In this document: piece after piece, positions 17,999 through 28,168 of the stretch
Layout of the letters: each line of letters begins with the position of its first letter
Numbering within the stretch: position 1 is the first letter of the stretch
Assembly (NCBI RefSeq): GCF_001050345.1
Contig: NZ_LFMW01000001.1
Location: 434,001 to 498,000 of the forward strand
DNA length: 64,000 nucleotides
Direction of reading: 5' to 3'
Origin: Pseudomonas fildesensis
Lineage (GTDB): Bacteria; Pseudomonadota; Gammaproteobacteria; Pseudomonadales; Pseudomonadaceae
Notes under the pieces: model-generated
What the model saw: the letters and a program-made list of their open reading frames with translations, nothing else
The model's database searches: none
Told to the model about the DNA's origin: nothing
Made by a program: the position numbers and the translations under genes

Positions 17999-18048
17999 TG
18001 ACGCGGAGCGTCACGGGCTGCATTCCCACGCAAAGTATGGGAACGATC
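17999..18048. repeat. Dispersed intergenic inverted repeat, copy 2 (short)
   Basis: Half-length copy of the repeat at 15.3 kb: GTGACGC-GGA-GCGTCAC hairpin followed by CATTCCCACGCAAAGTATGGGAACGATC. The outer left end seen in the other copies is missing. Confidence 0.7.
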
Positions 18049-18086
18049 AGCTGGCGCCGTTTGCTTGACGCTTATATACGCCACAT

Positions 18087-18114
18087 AAAAAAGCCGCCTT
18101 ATAAAAGGCGGCTT
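18087..18114 (-). terminator. lysS terminator
   Basis: AAGCCGCCTT / AAGGCGGCTT stem with a short ATAA loop and, on the minus strand, a following T6 run, just past the lysS stop. Confidence 0.9.
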
Positions 18115-18129
18115 CGGATTTCGCTACGG

Positions 18130-19632
18130 TTACGCTTGTGGCCGCATGTGCGGGAACAAGATCACATCGCGGATCGACGGCGAGTTGGTCAACAACATCA
18201 CCAGGCGGTCGATGCCGATGCCTTCACCGGCGGTCGGCGGCATGCCGTATTCCAGGGCACGCACGAAGTCGGCGTCGTAGTGCATGGCTTCGTCGTCGCC
18301 AGCGTCCTTGTCGGCCACCTGGGCCATGAAGCGCTCAGCCTGGTCTTCCGCGTCGTTAAGCTCGGAGTAGGCGTTGGCGATTTCGCGGCCACCAATAAAC
18401 AGCTCGAAACGGTCGGTGACGTTCGGGTTGTCATCGTTGCGACGGGCCAGCGGCGACACTTCGAACGGGTACTGGGTAATGAAGTGCGGCTGTTCCAGCT
18501 TGTGCTCCACCAATTCTTCGAAAATCATCACCTGCAGTTTGCCCAGGCCTTCGAAACCCAGCACCTTGGCGCCGGCTTTCTTGGCAATGGCGCGGGCCTT
18601 GTCGACGTCGGTCAGGTCGTCAGCGGTCAGCTCAGGGTTGTACTTGAGGATCGAATCGAACACCGACAGGCGCACGAACGGTTCGCCGAAGTGGAACACC
18701 TTGTCGCCGTACGGCACGTCGGTGCTGCCCAACACCAACTGCGCCAGTTCGCGGAACAGTTCTTCGGTCAGGTCCATGTTGTCTTCGTAGTCGGCGTAAG
18801 CCTGGTAGAACTCCAACATGGTGAATTCTGGGTTGTGACGAGTCGAGACGCCTTCGTTGCGGAAGTTGCGGTTGATCTCGAACACTTTCTCGAAGCCGCC
18901 GACAACGAGGCGCTTGAGGTACAGCTCCGGCGCGATGCGCAGGAACATTTCCAGGTCCAGCGCGTTGTGGTGGGTTTCGAACGGCTTGGCTGCGGCGCCA
19001 CCAGGAATGGTTTGCAGCATCGGCGTTTCCACTTCCAGGAAGTCACGCTTCATCAGGAAGGCGCGGGTGTGGGCAATCACTTGCGAACGCACGCGGAAGG
19101 TGTGGCGCACGTCTTCGTTGACGATCAGGTCAACGTAGCGCTGGCGGTAGCGCTGCTCGGTGTCGGACAGGCCGTGGTGCTTGTCCGGCAGCGGGCGCAG
19201 CGATTTGGTCAGCAGGCGCACGCTGGTCATTTCAACGTACAGGTCACCCTTGCCGGAACGGGCCAGGGTGCCTTCGGCTGCGATGATGTCGCCCAGGTCC
19301 CAGGTTTTCACGGCGGCCAGGGTGTCTTCGGAGAGGGTTTTACGGTTGACGTAAACCTGGATGCGCCCGGACATGTCCTGGATCACCATGAACGAGCCAC
19401 GGTTGAGCATGATGCGACCTGCCACCTTGACCGGGATCGCAGCCTCCGCCAGCTCTTCCTTGGTCTTGTCCGCGTATTGCTTCTGCAAGTCTTCGCAGTA
19501 GGCGTCGCGACGGAAGTCGTTGGGGAAGGCATTGCCCTTGGCGCGCTCGGCAGCAAGCTTTTCCTTGCGCAGGGCGATCAGGGAGTTTTCTTCCTGTTGC
19601 AGGGCTTGCGGATCGAGTTGTTGGTCGCTCAT
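18130..19632 (-). CDS. lysS: Lysyl-tRNA synthetase (class II)
   Basis: 500 residues. N-terminal OB-fold anticodon domain ([18 protein letters not shown]), then class II motifs: motif 2 [15 protein letters not shown] at about 259-273 and motif 3 [15 protein letters not shown] at about 473-487. Charges tRNA-Lys. Follows prfB on the same strand, the classic prfB-lysS order, with a 127-base gap holding a strong hairpin. Confidence 0.97.
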   Translation of the reverse strand: MSDQQLDPQALQQEENSLIALRKEKLAAERAKGNAFPNDFRRDAYCEDLQKQYADKTKEELAEAAIPVKVAGRIMLNRGSFMVIQDMSGRIQVYVNRKTLSEDTLAAVKTWDLGDIIAAEGTLARSGKGDLYVEMTSVRLLTKSLRPLPDKHHGLSDTEQRYRQRYVDLIVNEDVRHTFRVRSQVIAHTRAFLMKRDFLEVETPMLQTIPGGAAAKPFETHHNALDLEMFLRIAPELYLKRLVVGGFEKVFEINRNFRNEGVSTRHNPEFTMLEFYQAYADYEDNMDLTEELFRELAQLVLGSTDVPYGDKVFHFGEPFVRLSVFDSILKYNPELTADDLTDVDKARAIAKKAGAKVLGFEGLGKLQVMIFEELVEHKLEQPHFITQYPFEVSPLARRNDDNPNVTDRFELFIGGREIANAYSELNDAEDQAERFMAQVADKDAGDDEAMHYDADFVRALEYGMPPTAGEGIGIDRLVMLLTNSPSIRDVILFPHMRPQA

Positions 19633-19663
19633 GTCTTTTGAAATTCCATCACAGGTTCGTTGC

Positions 19664-19684
19664 CCCCAGGCCTGCGGCCTGGGG
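19664..19684 (-). other. GC hairpin in prfB-lysS gap
   Basis: CCCCAGGCC / GGCCTGGGG with a 3-base loop. No T-run follows, so it is more likely an RNA-processing or partial-termination element, or a REP remnant, than a full terminator. Confidence 0.5.
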
Positions 19685-19759
19685 ATCGCTGGGCAAGGAC
19701 TAGGCGTCCCCCCGGCTCCTACGGGATCGTGCTGTATCAGCCGATCCCGTATTGCAGTC

Positions 19760-20855
19760 TTACAGCCCCGATTTCAGGCTGGCTTCCAGGTATTCGTCGA
19801 TATCGCCGTCGAGCACCTTATCGCAGTCGCTGCGTTCGATGTTGGTGCGCAGATCCTTGATCCGCGACGCGTCGAGCACATAAGAACGGATCTGGTGACC
19901 CCAGCCGATGTCCGACTTGGTGTCTTCCAACGCCTGGGAAGCGGCGTTGCGCTTCTGCATTTCCTGCTCGTACAACTTGGCCCGCAGCATTTTCATGGCG
20001 GTGTCCTTGTTCGCGTGCTGGGAACGTTCGTTCTGGCAGCTAACCACGGTGTTGGTCGGTACGTGGGTAATACGTACGGCCGAGTCGGTGGTGTTTACGT
20101 GCTGACCACCGGCACCGGAGGAGCGGTAGGTGTCGATACGCAGGTCTGCCGGGTTGATCTCGATTTCCACCTTGTCGTCGATCTCTGGCGAGACGAAAAC
20201 AGCGGAAAACGACGTGTGGCGACGGTTGCCGGAGTCGAACGGGCTCTTGCGCACCAGGCGGTGCACGCCGATCTCGGTACGCAGCCAGCCAAAAGCGTAT
20301 TCACCCTTGATGTGCACGGTCGCGCCTTTGATGCCAGCGACTTCACCGGCCGACAGCTCCATGATGGTTGCGTCGAAACCGCGTTTGTCGGCCCAGCGCA
20401 GGTACATGCGCAACAGAATGTTGGCCCAGTCCTGGGCTTCGGTGCCGCCGGAACCGGCCTGGATATCCAGGTAAGCGTTGTTCGGGTCCATTTCGTGGCT
20501 GAACATGCGACGGAATTCAAGCTTGGCGAGGTTTTCCTCGAGACGGGCCAGCTCGGCGACGACATCGCCCACTGCGCCTTCATCGTCTTCTTCGACGGCC
20601 ATGTCCAGCAGGTCGCGGCAATCGCCCAGACCGGTGTTCAACTCGTCGAGGGTATCGACGATCTGCGCCAGCGCAGAGCGCTCGCGGCCCAGTTCCTGGG
20701 CGTATTCAGGTTTGTTCCAGACACTCGGATCTTCAAGCTCGCGATTGACTTCGGTCAGACGCTCATGCTTTTGATCGTAGTCAAAGATACCCCCGAATAG
20801 TTTCGGAGCGCTCGGACAGGTCCTTGATGGTGTTAAGGATCGGGTTGATTTCCAT
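19760..20855 (-). CDS. prfB: Peptide chain release factor 2, programmed +1 frameshift
   Basis: RF2, reading UAA and UGA. Translation starts at [13 protein letters not shown] and meets an in-frame TGA after codon 24; CTT-TGA-C preceded by GGGGGT is the known autoregulatory site, and a +1 shift at CTT continues as DYDQKHERL. The joined product is 364 residues. SPF (stop recognition) stands in [10 protein letters not shown] and GGQ (peptide release) in [13 protein letters not shown]. The second frame runs from 20782 to 19760; T20783 is skipped. Low RF2 favours shifting, so the protein sets its own level. Confidence 0.96.
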
Positions 20856-20966
20856 GGCGGGCAGCACTCGTTGGCGAACTTTTGAAAGCCGACGAGTATA
20901 ACGACAATCGGGGGGGAACGGCAGGCCGCTTGGCGAAAAGGCGGGCTTATGTGCGATGAGGGAACC

Positions 20967-21875
20967 GAGTACATATCCGTTATTTGCGTAACGGCGGTTA
21001 TTGGTTCCGCCCTTACGGCGGGTCACTTTTGGAAAAGAGCCCGGAATGCCGGCCCAGCCAAAAGTAATCAAAAGGGCTCTTGCCCCACCACTCGGCACCT
21101 CGCCTAGGCTCGGTGTGCCCTCACTCCGGCATCACGAAGCGGGCCGCCGCGACGGGGCGTCCCTGCCCCGTCGCGGCTAAACCGGCGTCCTGCCGGTTTA
21201 CCCGCTCCGTAATACCTGCGTTCGGCCAGCGTGGTTAACGGGGCGCCTAAGATCAAGATCAAGAACAGATCAAAAGCAGAGCACGGCGGCCTAGTAGCCG
21301 ACCTGAGTGGTGTAGATCAAAAGCAGGGCCGAGGCGGCCTGACAGCCGACCTGATACCGGAAGCCGATCTCGGTTTAAATATGGGAGGGCGGTGCGACGA
21401 TTCGACTTGCTCCCGATGGGGGTGTATCAGTCAGCTTATCTATAGCTGCCCCCATCGGGAGCAAGTCGAATCTTCGCACCGCCCCTCCCGCACTTGGATC
21501 TCCATACATCAAATCAAAAGCACACCGCTGTTGATCTAGCCTTTGCTTCTACCACTCAGGTCGGCTACTAGGCCGCCGTGCTCTGCTTTTGATCTGTTCT
21601 TGATCTTGATCTGAAGCGCCCCGTTAACCACGCTGGCCGCACGCAGGTTTGAATCCGTGGGTAACCCGGCAGGACGCCGGGTTAGCCGCGCTGGGCCAAG
21701 GATGGCCCATCGCGGCGGCCCACGGATTCAAGCCTGCGTGCGGGCACACCGAGCCTAGGCGAGGTGCCGAGTGGTGGGGCGAAGACCTTTTGGTTACTTT
21801 TGGGTCTTTCCAAAAGTGACCCGCTGTAAGAGCGGAACCATAAGTCGCTGTTACCTAGATAACGGATATGTACTC
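20967..21875. repeat. 909-bp nested inverted repeat between prfB and wspR
   Basis: A gene-free stretch whose two halves are imperfect inverted copies. Outer ends GAGTACATATCCGTTAT and ATAACGGATATGTACTC; next inward GGTTCCGC and GCGGAACC with CACTTTTGGAAA/TTTCCAAAAGTG; then a block around CCACTCGGCACCTCGCCTAG; then about 90 bp (21223-21311 against 21551-21640) almost perfectly paired and including GATCAAGATCAAGAACAGATC; and at the centre a REPIN-like hairpin carrying CGACTTGCTCCCGATGGG and its complement. The loop between the arms differs, with unpaired GC-rich segments on each side. No open reading frame in it looks coding. Confidence 0.85.
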
Positions 21876-21879
21876 AGGC

Positions 21880-22881
21880 TTACTCGATCCCCACCTGGTT
21901 ACGCCCATTATTCTTGGCCGTATACAACCCCTTGTCCGCCGCCATGATCAGCTGCCGGCAATCGCTGCCTTGCACCGGCGTCATGGTCGAAAGCCCGATG
22001 CTGATGGTCAGGCTCGAGCCCTCGGCCGGGGCGATGTGCGGGATTTTCAGCGCTGCGACAGCCATGCGCAGCTTTTCGGCCACCAGGCGCGCGCCGCCGG
22101 GCGAGGTATTCGGCAGCACCAGGGCGAACTCTTCACCGCCGTAGCGCGCTGGCAGGTCCGAGGGGCGGCTGCTGGCTTCGCGGATGGCGGCAGCGACTTT
22201 GCGCAGGGCCTCATCGCCTTCGACGTGGCCGAAGCTGTCGTTGTAGGTCTTGAAGAAGTCCACGTCGATCATCAGCAACGACAGTTGGGCCTGGTCACGC
22301 AGGGCGCGGCGCCATTCCAACTCCAGGTATTCGTCGAAATGCCGGCGGTTGGACAGCCCGGTGAGGCCATCGGAGTTCATCAGCCGTTGCAGCACCAGGT
22401 TGGTGTCCAACAGTTGTTGCTGGCTGACCCGCAGCGCGCGGTAGGCCGCATCGCGCTGCAACAGGGTCATGTAGGAGCGCGAATGATAGCGAATGCGCGC
22501 CACCAGCTCGATGTTGTCCGGCAGCTTAACCAGGTAATCGTTGGCCCCGGCCGCAAACGCCGCACTCTTGATCAGCGGGTCTTCCTTGGTGGAAAGCACG
22601 ATAATCGGAATATTCGCCGTGGCTGGGTGGTTGCGGTATTCGCGCACCAGGGTCAGGCCGTCCAGGCCCGGCATCACCAAGTCTTGCAGGATCACCGTCG
22701 GTTTGATGCGGATCGCCTGGGCGATCGCCTGGTGCGGGTCGGCGCAAAAGTGGAAGTCGATGTTTTCTTCATGGGCCAGGCCACGCCGCACGGCTTCGCC
22801 GATCATGGCCTGGTCGTCGACCAGCAACACCATGGCGGCATTTTCGTCGGTCTTGATGCCGTCGATCTGTAAATCATTCAT
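21880..22881 (-). CDS. wspR: WspR, diguanylate cyclase response regulator
   Basis: 333 residues. REC domain with phosphoacceptor Asp67 in [12 protein letters not shown], a helical stalk at about 140-165, then GGDEF domain with YGGEEF (active GGEEF) at about 248-252. An inhibitory I-site RPSD stands five residues before it. Phosphorylated by WspE, it makes c-di-GMP and drives exopolysaccharide and biofilm (cellulose in wrinkly-spreader P. fluorescens). Last gene of the wsp operon, 49 bases after wspF. Confidence 0.97.
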   Translation of the reverse strand: MNDLQIDGIKTDENAAMVLLVDDQAMIGEAVRRGLAHEENIDFHFCADPHQAIAQAIRIKPTVILQDLVMPGLDGLTLVREYRNHPATANIPIIVLSTKEDPLIKSAAFAAGANDYLVKLPDNIELVARIRYHSRSYMTLLQRDAAYRALRVSQQQLLDTNLVLQRLMNSDGLTGLSNRRHFDEYLELEWRRALRDQAQLSLLMIDVDFFKTYNDSFGHVEGDEALRKVAAAIREASSRPSDLPARYGGEEFALVLPNTSPGGARLVAEKLRMAVAALKIPHIAPAEGSSLTISIGLSTMTPVQGSDCRQLIMAADKGLYTAKNNGRNQVGIE

Positions 22882-22930
22882 GTGCAGTCACCTGAATTAC
22901 TACCTGCAAGCCAGCAGCGGGAGGTTCGGA

Positions 22931-23941
22931 TCATTTTGCAAAGACCTCCAGCAATCGGGGCGCAATTCTATCCAATGGGCGAATTTCAACAGCAGCATCA
23001 ATCGCCGCCGCCGCTTTGGGCATGCCATACACCGCCGAACTCTGCTGGTCCTGAGCGATGGTCAAATATCCTTGTTCACGCATTAATTTGAGCCCCTGGG
23101 CCCCATCGCGGCCCATGCCTGTCAGCAGCACGCCGACAGCATCGCCATTCCAGTGGCTGGCCACGCTCTCGAAAAACACGTCGATGGAAGGCCGATAAAT
23201 CTCGTTCACCGGTTCTGCGGTATAGGCCAGCGTGCCGTTCTTCAACAGACGAATGTGGTGATTGGTGCCAGCCAGCAGCACCACGCCACTCTGCGGCGGC
23301 TCACCTTCGAGGGCCAGGCGCACCGGCAGGCCCGAAGCGCTGCTCAACCACTCAGCCATGCCGGCGGCAAACACTTGGTCTACGTGCTGCACCAGCACGA
23401 TGGCCGCCGGAAAGTCCTGTGGCAACCCCTTGAGCAGGATTTCCAGGGCCGCCGGGCCGCCGGCCGACGAACCAATCGCCACCAGGCGCTGACGTTTGCC
23501 GGTGCTGCGCTGGGGCGCGGTTTCGGCGCGCACGCGGCTGCCACGCTGGCCGATCAGCCAGCCGATATTGAGGATCTTGCGCAACAACGGCGCGGCCGCG
23601 TCCTTGGGGTTGCCCACGCCCAGCGCGGGCGTATCCACCACATCCAAGGCGCCATGGCCCATGGCTTCGAACACCCGGCTGACGTTGGCCTGGCGGTCGA
23701 CGGTGACGATCACAATCGCGCACGGGGTTTGGGCCATGATCTGCCGGGTGGCTTCCACGCCGTCCATCACCGGCATGATCAGGTCCATCAGGATCAGGTC
23801 CGGGGTCAGTTCGGCGCAGCGCTGCACGGCTTCCAGGCCGTTGCTGGCCACCCACACCAGTTCGTGCGCAGGCTCGAAACTCAGGGCGCGGCGCAGCGCC
23901 TCAACGGCCATGGGCATGTCATTGACGATCGCAATCCTCAT
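22931..23941 (-). CDS. wspF: WspF, CheB-like methylesterase
   Basis: 336 residues: REC domain with Asp53 (LILMDLIMPVMDG) and the CheB esterase domain with Ser in IGSSAGGPAA, His in VQHVDQVFAAGM and Asp in GMGRDGAQG. It removes methyl groups from WspA and is the negative arm of the system; loss of function raises c-di-GMP and gives the wrinkly phenotype. The reading frame here is intact. Starts 4 bases inside the end of wspE (ATGA). Confidence 0.96.
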   Translation of the reverse strand: MRIAIVNDMPMAVEALRRALSFEPAHELVWVASNGLEAVQRCAELTPDLILMDLIMPVMDGVEATRQIMAQTPCAIVIVTVDRQANVSRVFEAMGHGALDVVDTPALGVGNPKDAAAPLLRKILNIGWLIGQRGSRVRAETAPQRSTGKRQRLVAIGSSAGGPAALEILLKGLPQDFPAAIVLVQHVDQVFAAGMAEWLSSASGLPVRLALEGEPPQSGVVLLAGTNHHIRLLKNGTLAYTAEPVNEIYRPSIDVFFESVASHWNGDAVGVLLTGMGRDGAQGLKLMREQGYLTIAQDQQSSAVYGMPKAAAAIDAAVEIRPLDRIAPRLLEVFAK

Positions 23942-26208
23942 GCCCTTGCCCCTCCAATCAGTTCCACCACGGCGTCCAACAAGGCGTCGTCATGGAAACT
24001 GGCTTTGGCTAAATAATAGTCGGCGCCGGCGTCCAGCCCACGACGTCGATCTTCTTCGCGGTCCTTGTAGGACACGACCATCACCGGCAACGATTGCAAG
24101 CGTGTGTCTCGGCGCAAGAGTGTGACCAATTCAATACCGTCCATGCGAGGCATATCAATGTCAGTGATCAACAGGTCGAAGTCTTCCGAGCGCAGGGCGT
24201 TCCAGCCGTCCATGCCGTCGACCGCCACGGCCACTTCATAACCCCGATTAAGCAGCAATTTGCGTTGCAGTTCACGCACGGTGAGCGAGTCGTCCACCAC
24301 CAGCACGCGTTTGCGCGGCGCTTCGGTGGCTTGCTGGCTGCGCCGGGCGATGCGTTCCAGGCGGCCGGTGTTGAGCAGCTTGTCGACCGAACGCAGCATG
24401 TCTTCGACGTCGACGATCAACACCACCGAGCCGTCATCGAGCAAGGCGCCGGCGGAAATATCCTGGACCTTGCCCAGGCGGTCATCCAGCGGCAACACCA
24501 CCAAGGTGCGTTCGCCAATGAAGCGCTCTACCGCAATGCCGTATACCGCATCGCGCTCGCGGATTACCACGACTTTCAGCGTTTCTTGGCTGTTTTGCCC
24601 CGGCGGGCGCTGCAACAATTGGCTGGCGGCGACCAGGCCGACATGCCGGCCCTCATGCCAGAAATGCTGGCGGCCTTCCAGTTGCACGATGTCATCCGGC
24701 GCCAGGTCGCACATGCGTTCGATGTGGGCCAACGAAAAGGCGTAGGCCTCTTCGCCGACTTCCACCACCAGGCTGCGCACCACCGACAGGGTCAGGGGCA
24801 CCTCCAGGTGGAAGCGACTGCCCTGCCCCGCCGTCTGTTCCAGCACCACCGCACCGCGCAATTGGCGGACCATGTGCTGCACCGCGTCCAGGCCAACGCC
24901 GCGCCCGGACACTTCGGTGACCTTGTCGCGCAGGCTAAAACCCGGCAGGAACAGGAACGTCAGCAGCTCTTCTTCGCTCAGGCGCAGGGCGGTTTCAACG
25001 GGCGACAGGTGCCGGTCGACGATGGTACCGCGCAGGCGCTCCAGGTCGACGCCATTACCGTCATCGCTCAGTTCCAGCACCAACAGGCCGGCCTGATGGG
25101 ACGCTCGCAGGCGGATCAGGCCTTCCGCCGGTTTGCCCGCCAGCACACGTTGGTCAGGCATTTCGATGCCGTGGTCGACGGCATTGCGCAATAAGTGGGT
25201 AAGCGGCGCCTCGAGCTTTTCCAGGACGTCGCGGTCGACCTGGGTTTTTTCGCCCTCGATTTCCAGGCGTACCTGCTTGCCCAGGCTGCGACCGAGGTCA
25301 CGCACCATGCGTACCTGCCCGGCGAGCACATCGGCAAACGGCCGCATGCGACAGGCCAGCGCCGTGTCGTAGAGCACCTGCGCGCGCTGCCCGGCCTGCC
25401 AGCCAAACTCATCCAGCTCGGCGGTTTTTTCCGCCAGCAATGCCTGGGCTTCGCTCAGCAGGCGGCGGGTATCGGACAAGGCTTCCTGGGCTTCCAGGCC
25501 CAGACCGAGGGTCTTGAGTTGGCCATCCAAGTTGTCCAGGGCGCGCACGCTGTTGCTTTGAATACGCTTGAGGCGCTGCAGGCTGGCCAGGTACGGCTTG
25601 AGCCGCTGGGTTTCCACCAGGGATTTGCTGGACAGGTCCAACAGGCTGTTCAAGCGCTCGGCGGTGACCCGCAGCACGCGTTCGCCGCCTTCGGTCATGC
25701 GCTTATTCTGGCGCGGCGGCTCGCTGCTGACGGGCGGTGCGGGTTCCGGCTCGGGTGGCAGTGCTTCAACGACCGGTGCTGGCGCTGCCGGCGGTGGGGC
25801 GACTTTGGCCGTCAGCTGCGACGGGGCAAGCAGGCGCTCCATCAGCGCCACATAGGCCTCGATATCCGCAGGGCCCACGGTGTTGCCGGGCGTAGCGACG
25901 CGCATCAGCAGGTCGGTGCCCTGCAGTAACGCATCAATGTGTTCGGGTTGCAGGTACAGGCGACCTTCCTGGGCGCTGACCAGGCAATCCTCCATGACAT
26001 GGGCCACGCTAACCCCGGCGTCCACCCCGACAATCCGCGCCGCACCTTTAAGTGAATGCGCGGCACGCATGCAGGCTTCGAGCTGGTCGGCCTGGGTCGG
26101 GTTGCGTTCCAGGGCCAGCAGCCCGGCGCTCAAGACCTGGGTCTGCGCATCGGCTTCCAGGCTGAACAGTTCCAGCAGCGACGCATCGCGCATCTGGTCG
26201 GGGGTCAT
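23938..26208 (-). CDS. wspE: WspE, hybrid CheA-type histidine kinase
   Basis: 756 residues. HPt domain with phosphorylatable His51 in AAHSLKGAARIVG; dimerisation and HATPase_c domain (HLLRNAVDHGIE, GRGVGLDAV); CheW-like domain at about 475-610; C-terminal REC domain (FDLLITDIDMPRMDG). It takes the WspA signal through WspB/WspD and phosphorylates WspR and WspF. A Pro/Ala-rich linker (about 140-170) joins HPt to the kinase. Overlaps wspD and wspF by 4 bases each. Confidence 0.96.
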   Translation of the reverse strand: MTPDQMRDASLLELFSLEADAQTQVLSAGLLALERNPTQADQLEACMRAAHSLKGAARIVGVDAGVSVAHVMEDCLVSAQEGRLYLQPEHIDALLQGTDLLMRVATPGNTVGPADIEAYVALMERLLAPSQLTAKVAPPPAAPAPVVEALPPEPEPAPPVSSEPPRQNKRMTEGGERVLRVTAERLNSLLDLSSKSLVETQRLKPYLASLQRLKRIQSNSVRALDNLDGQLKTLGLGLEAQEALSDTRRLLSEAQALLAEKTAELDEFGWQAGQRAQVLYDTALACRMRPFADVLAGQVRMVRDLGRSLGKQVRLEIEGEKTQVDRDVLEKLEAPLTHLLRNAVDHGIEMPDQRVLAGKPAEGLIRLRASHQAGLLVLELSDDGNGVDLERLRGTIVDRHLSPVETALRLSEEELLTFLFLPGFSLRDKVTEVSGRGVGLDAVQHMVRQLRGAVVLEQTAGQGSRFHLEVPLTLSVVRSLVVEVGEEAYAFSLAHIERMCDLAPDDIVQLEGRQHFWHEGRHVGLVAASQLLQRPPGQNSQETLKVVVIRERDAVYGIAVERFIGERTLVVLPLDDRLGKVQDISAGALLDDGSVVLIVDVEDMLRSVDKLLNTGRLERIARRSQQATEAPRKRVLVVDDSLTVRELQRKLLLNRGYEVAVAVDGMDGWNALRSEDFDLLITDIDMPRMDGIELVTLLRRDTRLQSLPVMVVSYKDREEDRRRGLDAGADYYLAKASFHDDALLDAVVELIGGARA

Positions 26209-26912
26209 GTGAGGCTCCGGGTCACGGCGGACAACAATTGCGCCTCATCCAGCCAACGCAGGCTGCGGCCTTTCCACTGCAATACACCCTGGGTGAAACG
26301 CCCACTGGCCTGGGTGCCGGAGGCCGACGATGCCTTCAGCGTGCGCTCGTCGATGGCATGGATGCCGTCGACTTCGTCCACCGGCACCACCACCGGGCCG
26401 TCCTGCGCGGCGATGATCAACATGCGCGGCATGATCCGCCCACTGCTGGCGCCGTTGTGAGTGCTGTCCAGACCGAGCAGTTCCACCAGCGACAGGCACG
26501 CCACCAGGGCACCGCGCACATTGGCCACGCCGAGCAACGCGCGGGATCGCTGGTGCGGCAAGGAGTGAATCGGTTGCAACGGCGCCACTTCCACCAGGCA
26601 GCGAGTGGCGATGCCCAGCCACTCTTCGCCAAGACGGAATATCAGCAGGGAACGGGTGACAATATCTTCATCGCCCTCGGCAGCGGCCACCGGGCGGCGA
26701 TCCTCCTGCTGCAAGGCATACCGGTCCAGCAAGCGGGTGGCGGCGGCGGAGTACACCGAGCAATTGCGGCAGTGAATGTGGTCGGCGAGCAGCGGGCAGG
26801 ACCTGTCGCCGTGGATGCCAATACGGTTCCAGCAATCATCAATGGCTTGGGTGTCGGCCACGGCCAGGCCTAGGTCCAGGCCAGCGGTATCGAGCGCGTC
26901 TGGGCTACTCAT
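26205..26912 (-). CDS. wspD: WspD, CheW-like coupling protein
   Basis: 235 residues. An N-terminal extension with a CHIHCRNCSVYSAAATRLLDR segment whose three cysteines look like a metal or structural site, then a CheW domain (FRLGEEWLGIATRCLVEVAPL). Second coupling protein of the Wsp complex; WspB is the first. Overlaps both neighbours by 4 bases. Confidence 0.93.
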   Translation of the reverse strand: MSSPDALDTAGLDLGLAVADTQAIDDCWNRIGIHGDRSCPLLADHIHCRNCSVYSAAATRLLDRYALQQEDRRPVAAAEGDEDIVTRSLLIFRLGEEWLGIATRCLVEVAPLQPIHSLPHQRSRALLGVANVRGALVACLSLVELLGLDSTHNGASSGRIMPRMLIIAAQDGPVVVPVDEVDGIHAIDERTLKASSASGTQASGRFTQGVLQWKGRSLRWLDEAQLLSAVTRSLT

Positions 26913-28168
26913 CGTTTGAACTCACTGTCAGCTCGCTCGCTACGGGCGGCCCGCGCCTGCAAACGGCGCGCCCCCGCACTGTCACCCTGGGATTCAAGCA
27001 ACGCGGCCAGGTGCATCAAGGCCTGCGAATGCTGCGGTTCCAGGTACAAGGCTTTTCGATAATACCCCTGCGCTTCCAGGACGCTTCCGGCCACATCGCT
27101 GAGCAGCCCCAGCCAGTAAAACACCTGGGCGGCCGGCGGGTGGTTGCTCAAATAACGCTCACAGGCGGCACGGGCCTCGGCACTTTTACCTTCGTTGGCC
27201 AAAGTGGCGATCTGGCTGAGCAAGTCGCTGGCGTCGGACTGCGGCGATTTGATCGGCACCACCGGAGCGCTGACCGCGCTGAACGGTCGCGGCGTGAACG
27301 GGATCGGCGCCGAACTGCGCTGTGGCGCGGGCGCGGGCATCGGTACAAACACCGGCTCAGGCTTGACCGGCTCGGTCTGCCGACTGAACGCAAATGACTG
27401 CGGCACACCAATCGAGCGCATGCCATGGCGCCCCAGCAGGCTACCCTCGGCGGGGCCGATGAACAGCACGCCATCCACGTGGGTCAGGCCTTTGAGCACG
27501 TCGAACACCTGTTTTTGCGTCGGCTGGTCGAAATAGATCAGCAGGTTGCGGCAAAACACAAAGTCATAGCTCGGTTCATTGGCGAGCAGCGCAGGGTCGA
27601 GCAGGTTGCCGACCTGCAGGCGCACTTGTTCACGCACCCGGTCGGCGAGGTGGTAGCCGTCGGCCTGCTCGATGAAATGGCGCTCGCGAAACTCGAGATC
27701 GCCGCCGCGAAACGAATTTTTCCCATACACGCCGCGCCGGGCGCGTTCCACCGACAGCGGGCTGACGTCAAGGCCCAGCACCTTGAACTGGTGCGGCGCC
27801 AAGCCGGCGTCGAGCAAGGCCATGGCGATCGAGTAGGGTTCTTCGCCGGTGGAACATGGCAGGCTGAGAATGCGCAGGGCGCGCATCTGATTGATCTCGG
27901 CCAGGCGCACCTTGGCCAGGCGAGCCAGGGTCGCAAAGGATTCGGGGTAACGGAAAAACCAGGTCTCGGGGACGATCACCGCTTCGATCAGCGCTTGCTG
28001 TTCGTCGTGGGAGCTTTGCAGGTGCTGCCAGTAATCATCCGCCGTCTGTGCCTGCACGGCCTGGCTGCGCTGGCGCACGGCACGCTCGATGATCGCCTCG
28101 CCGACCGACGCTACGTCCAGGCCGATGCGCTCCTTAAGGAAGGCAAAGAAGCGCGGGTCGTTGCTCAT
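26909..28168 (-). CDS. wspC: WspC, CheR-type methyltransferase with TPR tail
   Basis: 419 residues; starts at MSNDPRFFAFL, overlapping wspB by ATGA. CheR SAM-binding motif ILSLPCSTGEEPYSIAMALLDAG at about 97-119 and DFVFCRNLLIYFDQ. After a Pro/Ala-rich linker (about 255-310) come tetratricopeptide-like helices at about 325-405 (AEARAACERYLSNHPPAAQVFYWLG). It methylates WspA and opposes WspF. Confidence 0.95.
   Translation of the reverse strand: MSNDPRFFAFLKERIGLDVASVGEAIIERAVRQRSQAVQAQTADDYWQHLQSSHDEQQALIEAVIVPETWFFRYPESFATLARLAKVRLAEINQMRALRILSLPCSTGEEPYSIAMALLDAGLAPHQFKVLGLDVSPLSVERARRGVYGKNSFRGGDLEFRERHFIEQADGYHLADRVREQVRLQVGNLLDPALLANEPSYDFVFCRNLLIYFDQPTQKQVFDVLKGLTHVDGVLFIGPAEGSLLGRHGMRSIGVPQSFAFSRQTEPVKPEPVFVPMPAPAPQRSSAPIPFTPRPFSAVSAPVVPIKSPQSDASDLLSQIATLANEGKSAEARAACERYLSNHPPAAQVFYWLGLLSDVAGSVLEAQGYYRKALYLEPQHSQALMHLAALLESQGDSAGARRLQARAARSERADSEFKR

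Noticed and set aside
17998..19641. 547-codon open frame antisense to lysS
   Set aside because: Shadow of lysS; the translated residues are low in lysine and rich in His, Val and Gln as expected from antisense of a biased gene.
21231..21539. 102-codon frame inside the large palindrome
   Set aside because: It follows the inverted repeat and has no ribosome site, no family and no codon bias.
23496..24125. A 209-codon plus-strand frame over wspF/wspE
   Set aside because: Antisense shadow of the wsp genes, Arg/Ser/Thr-rich and without likeness to any family.
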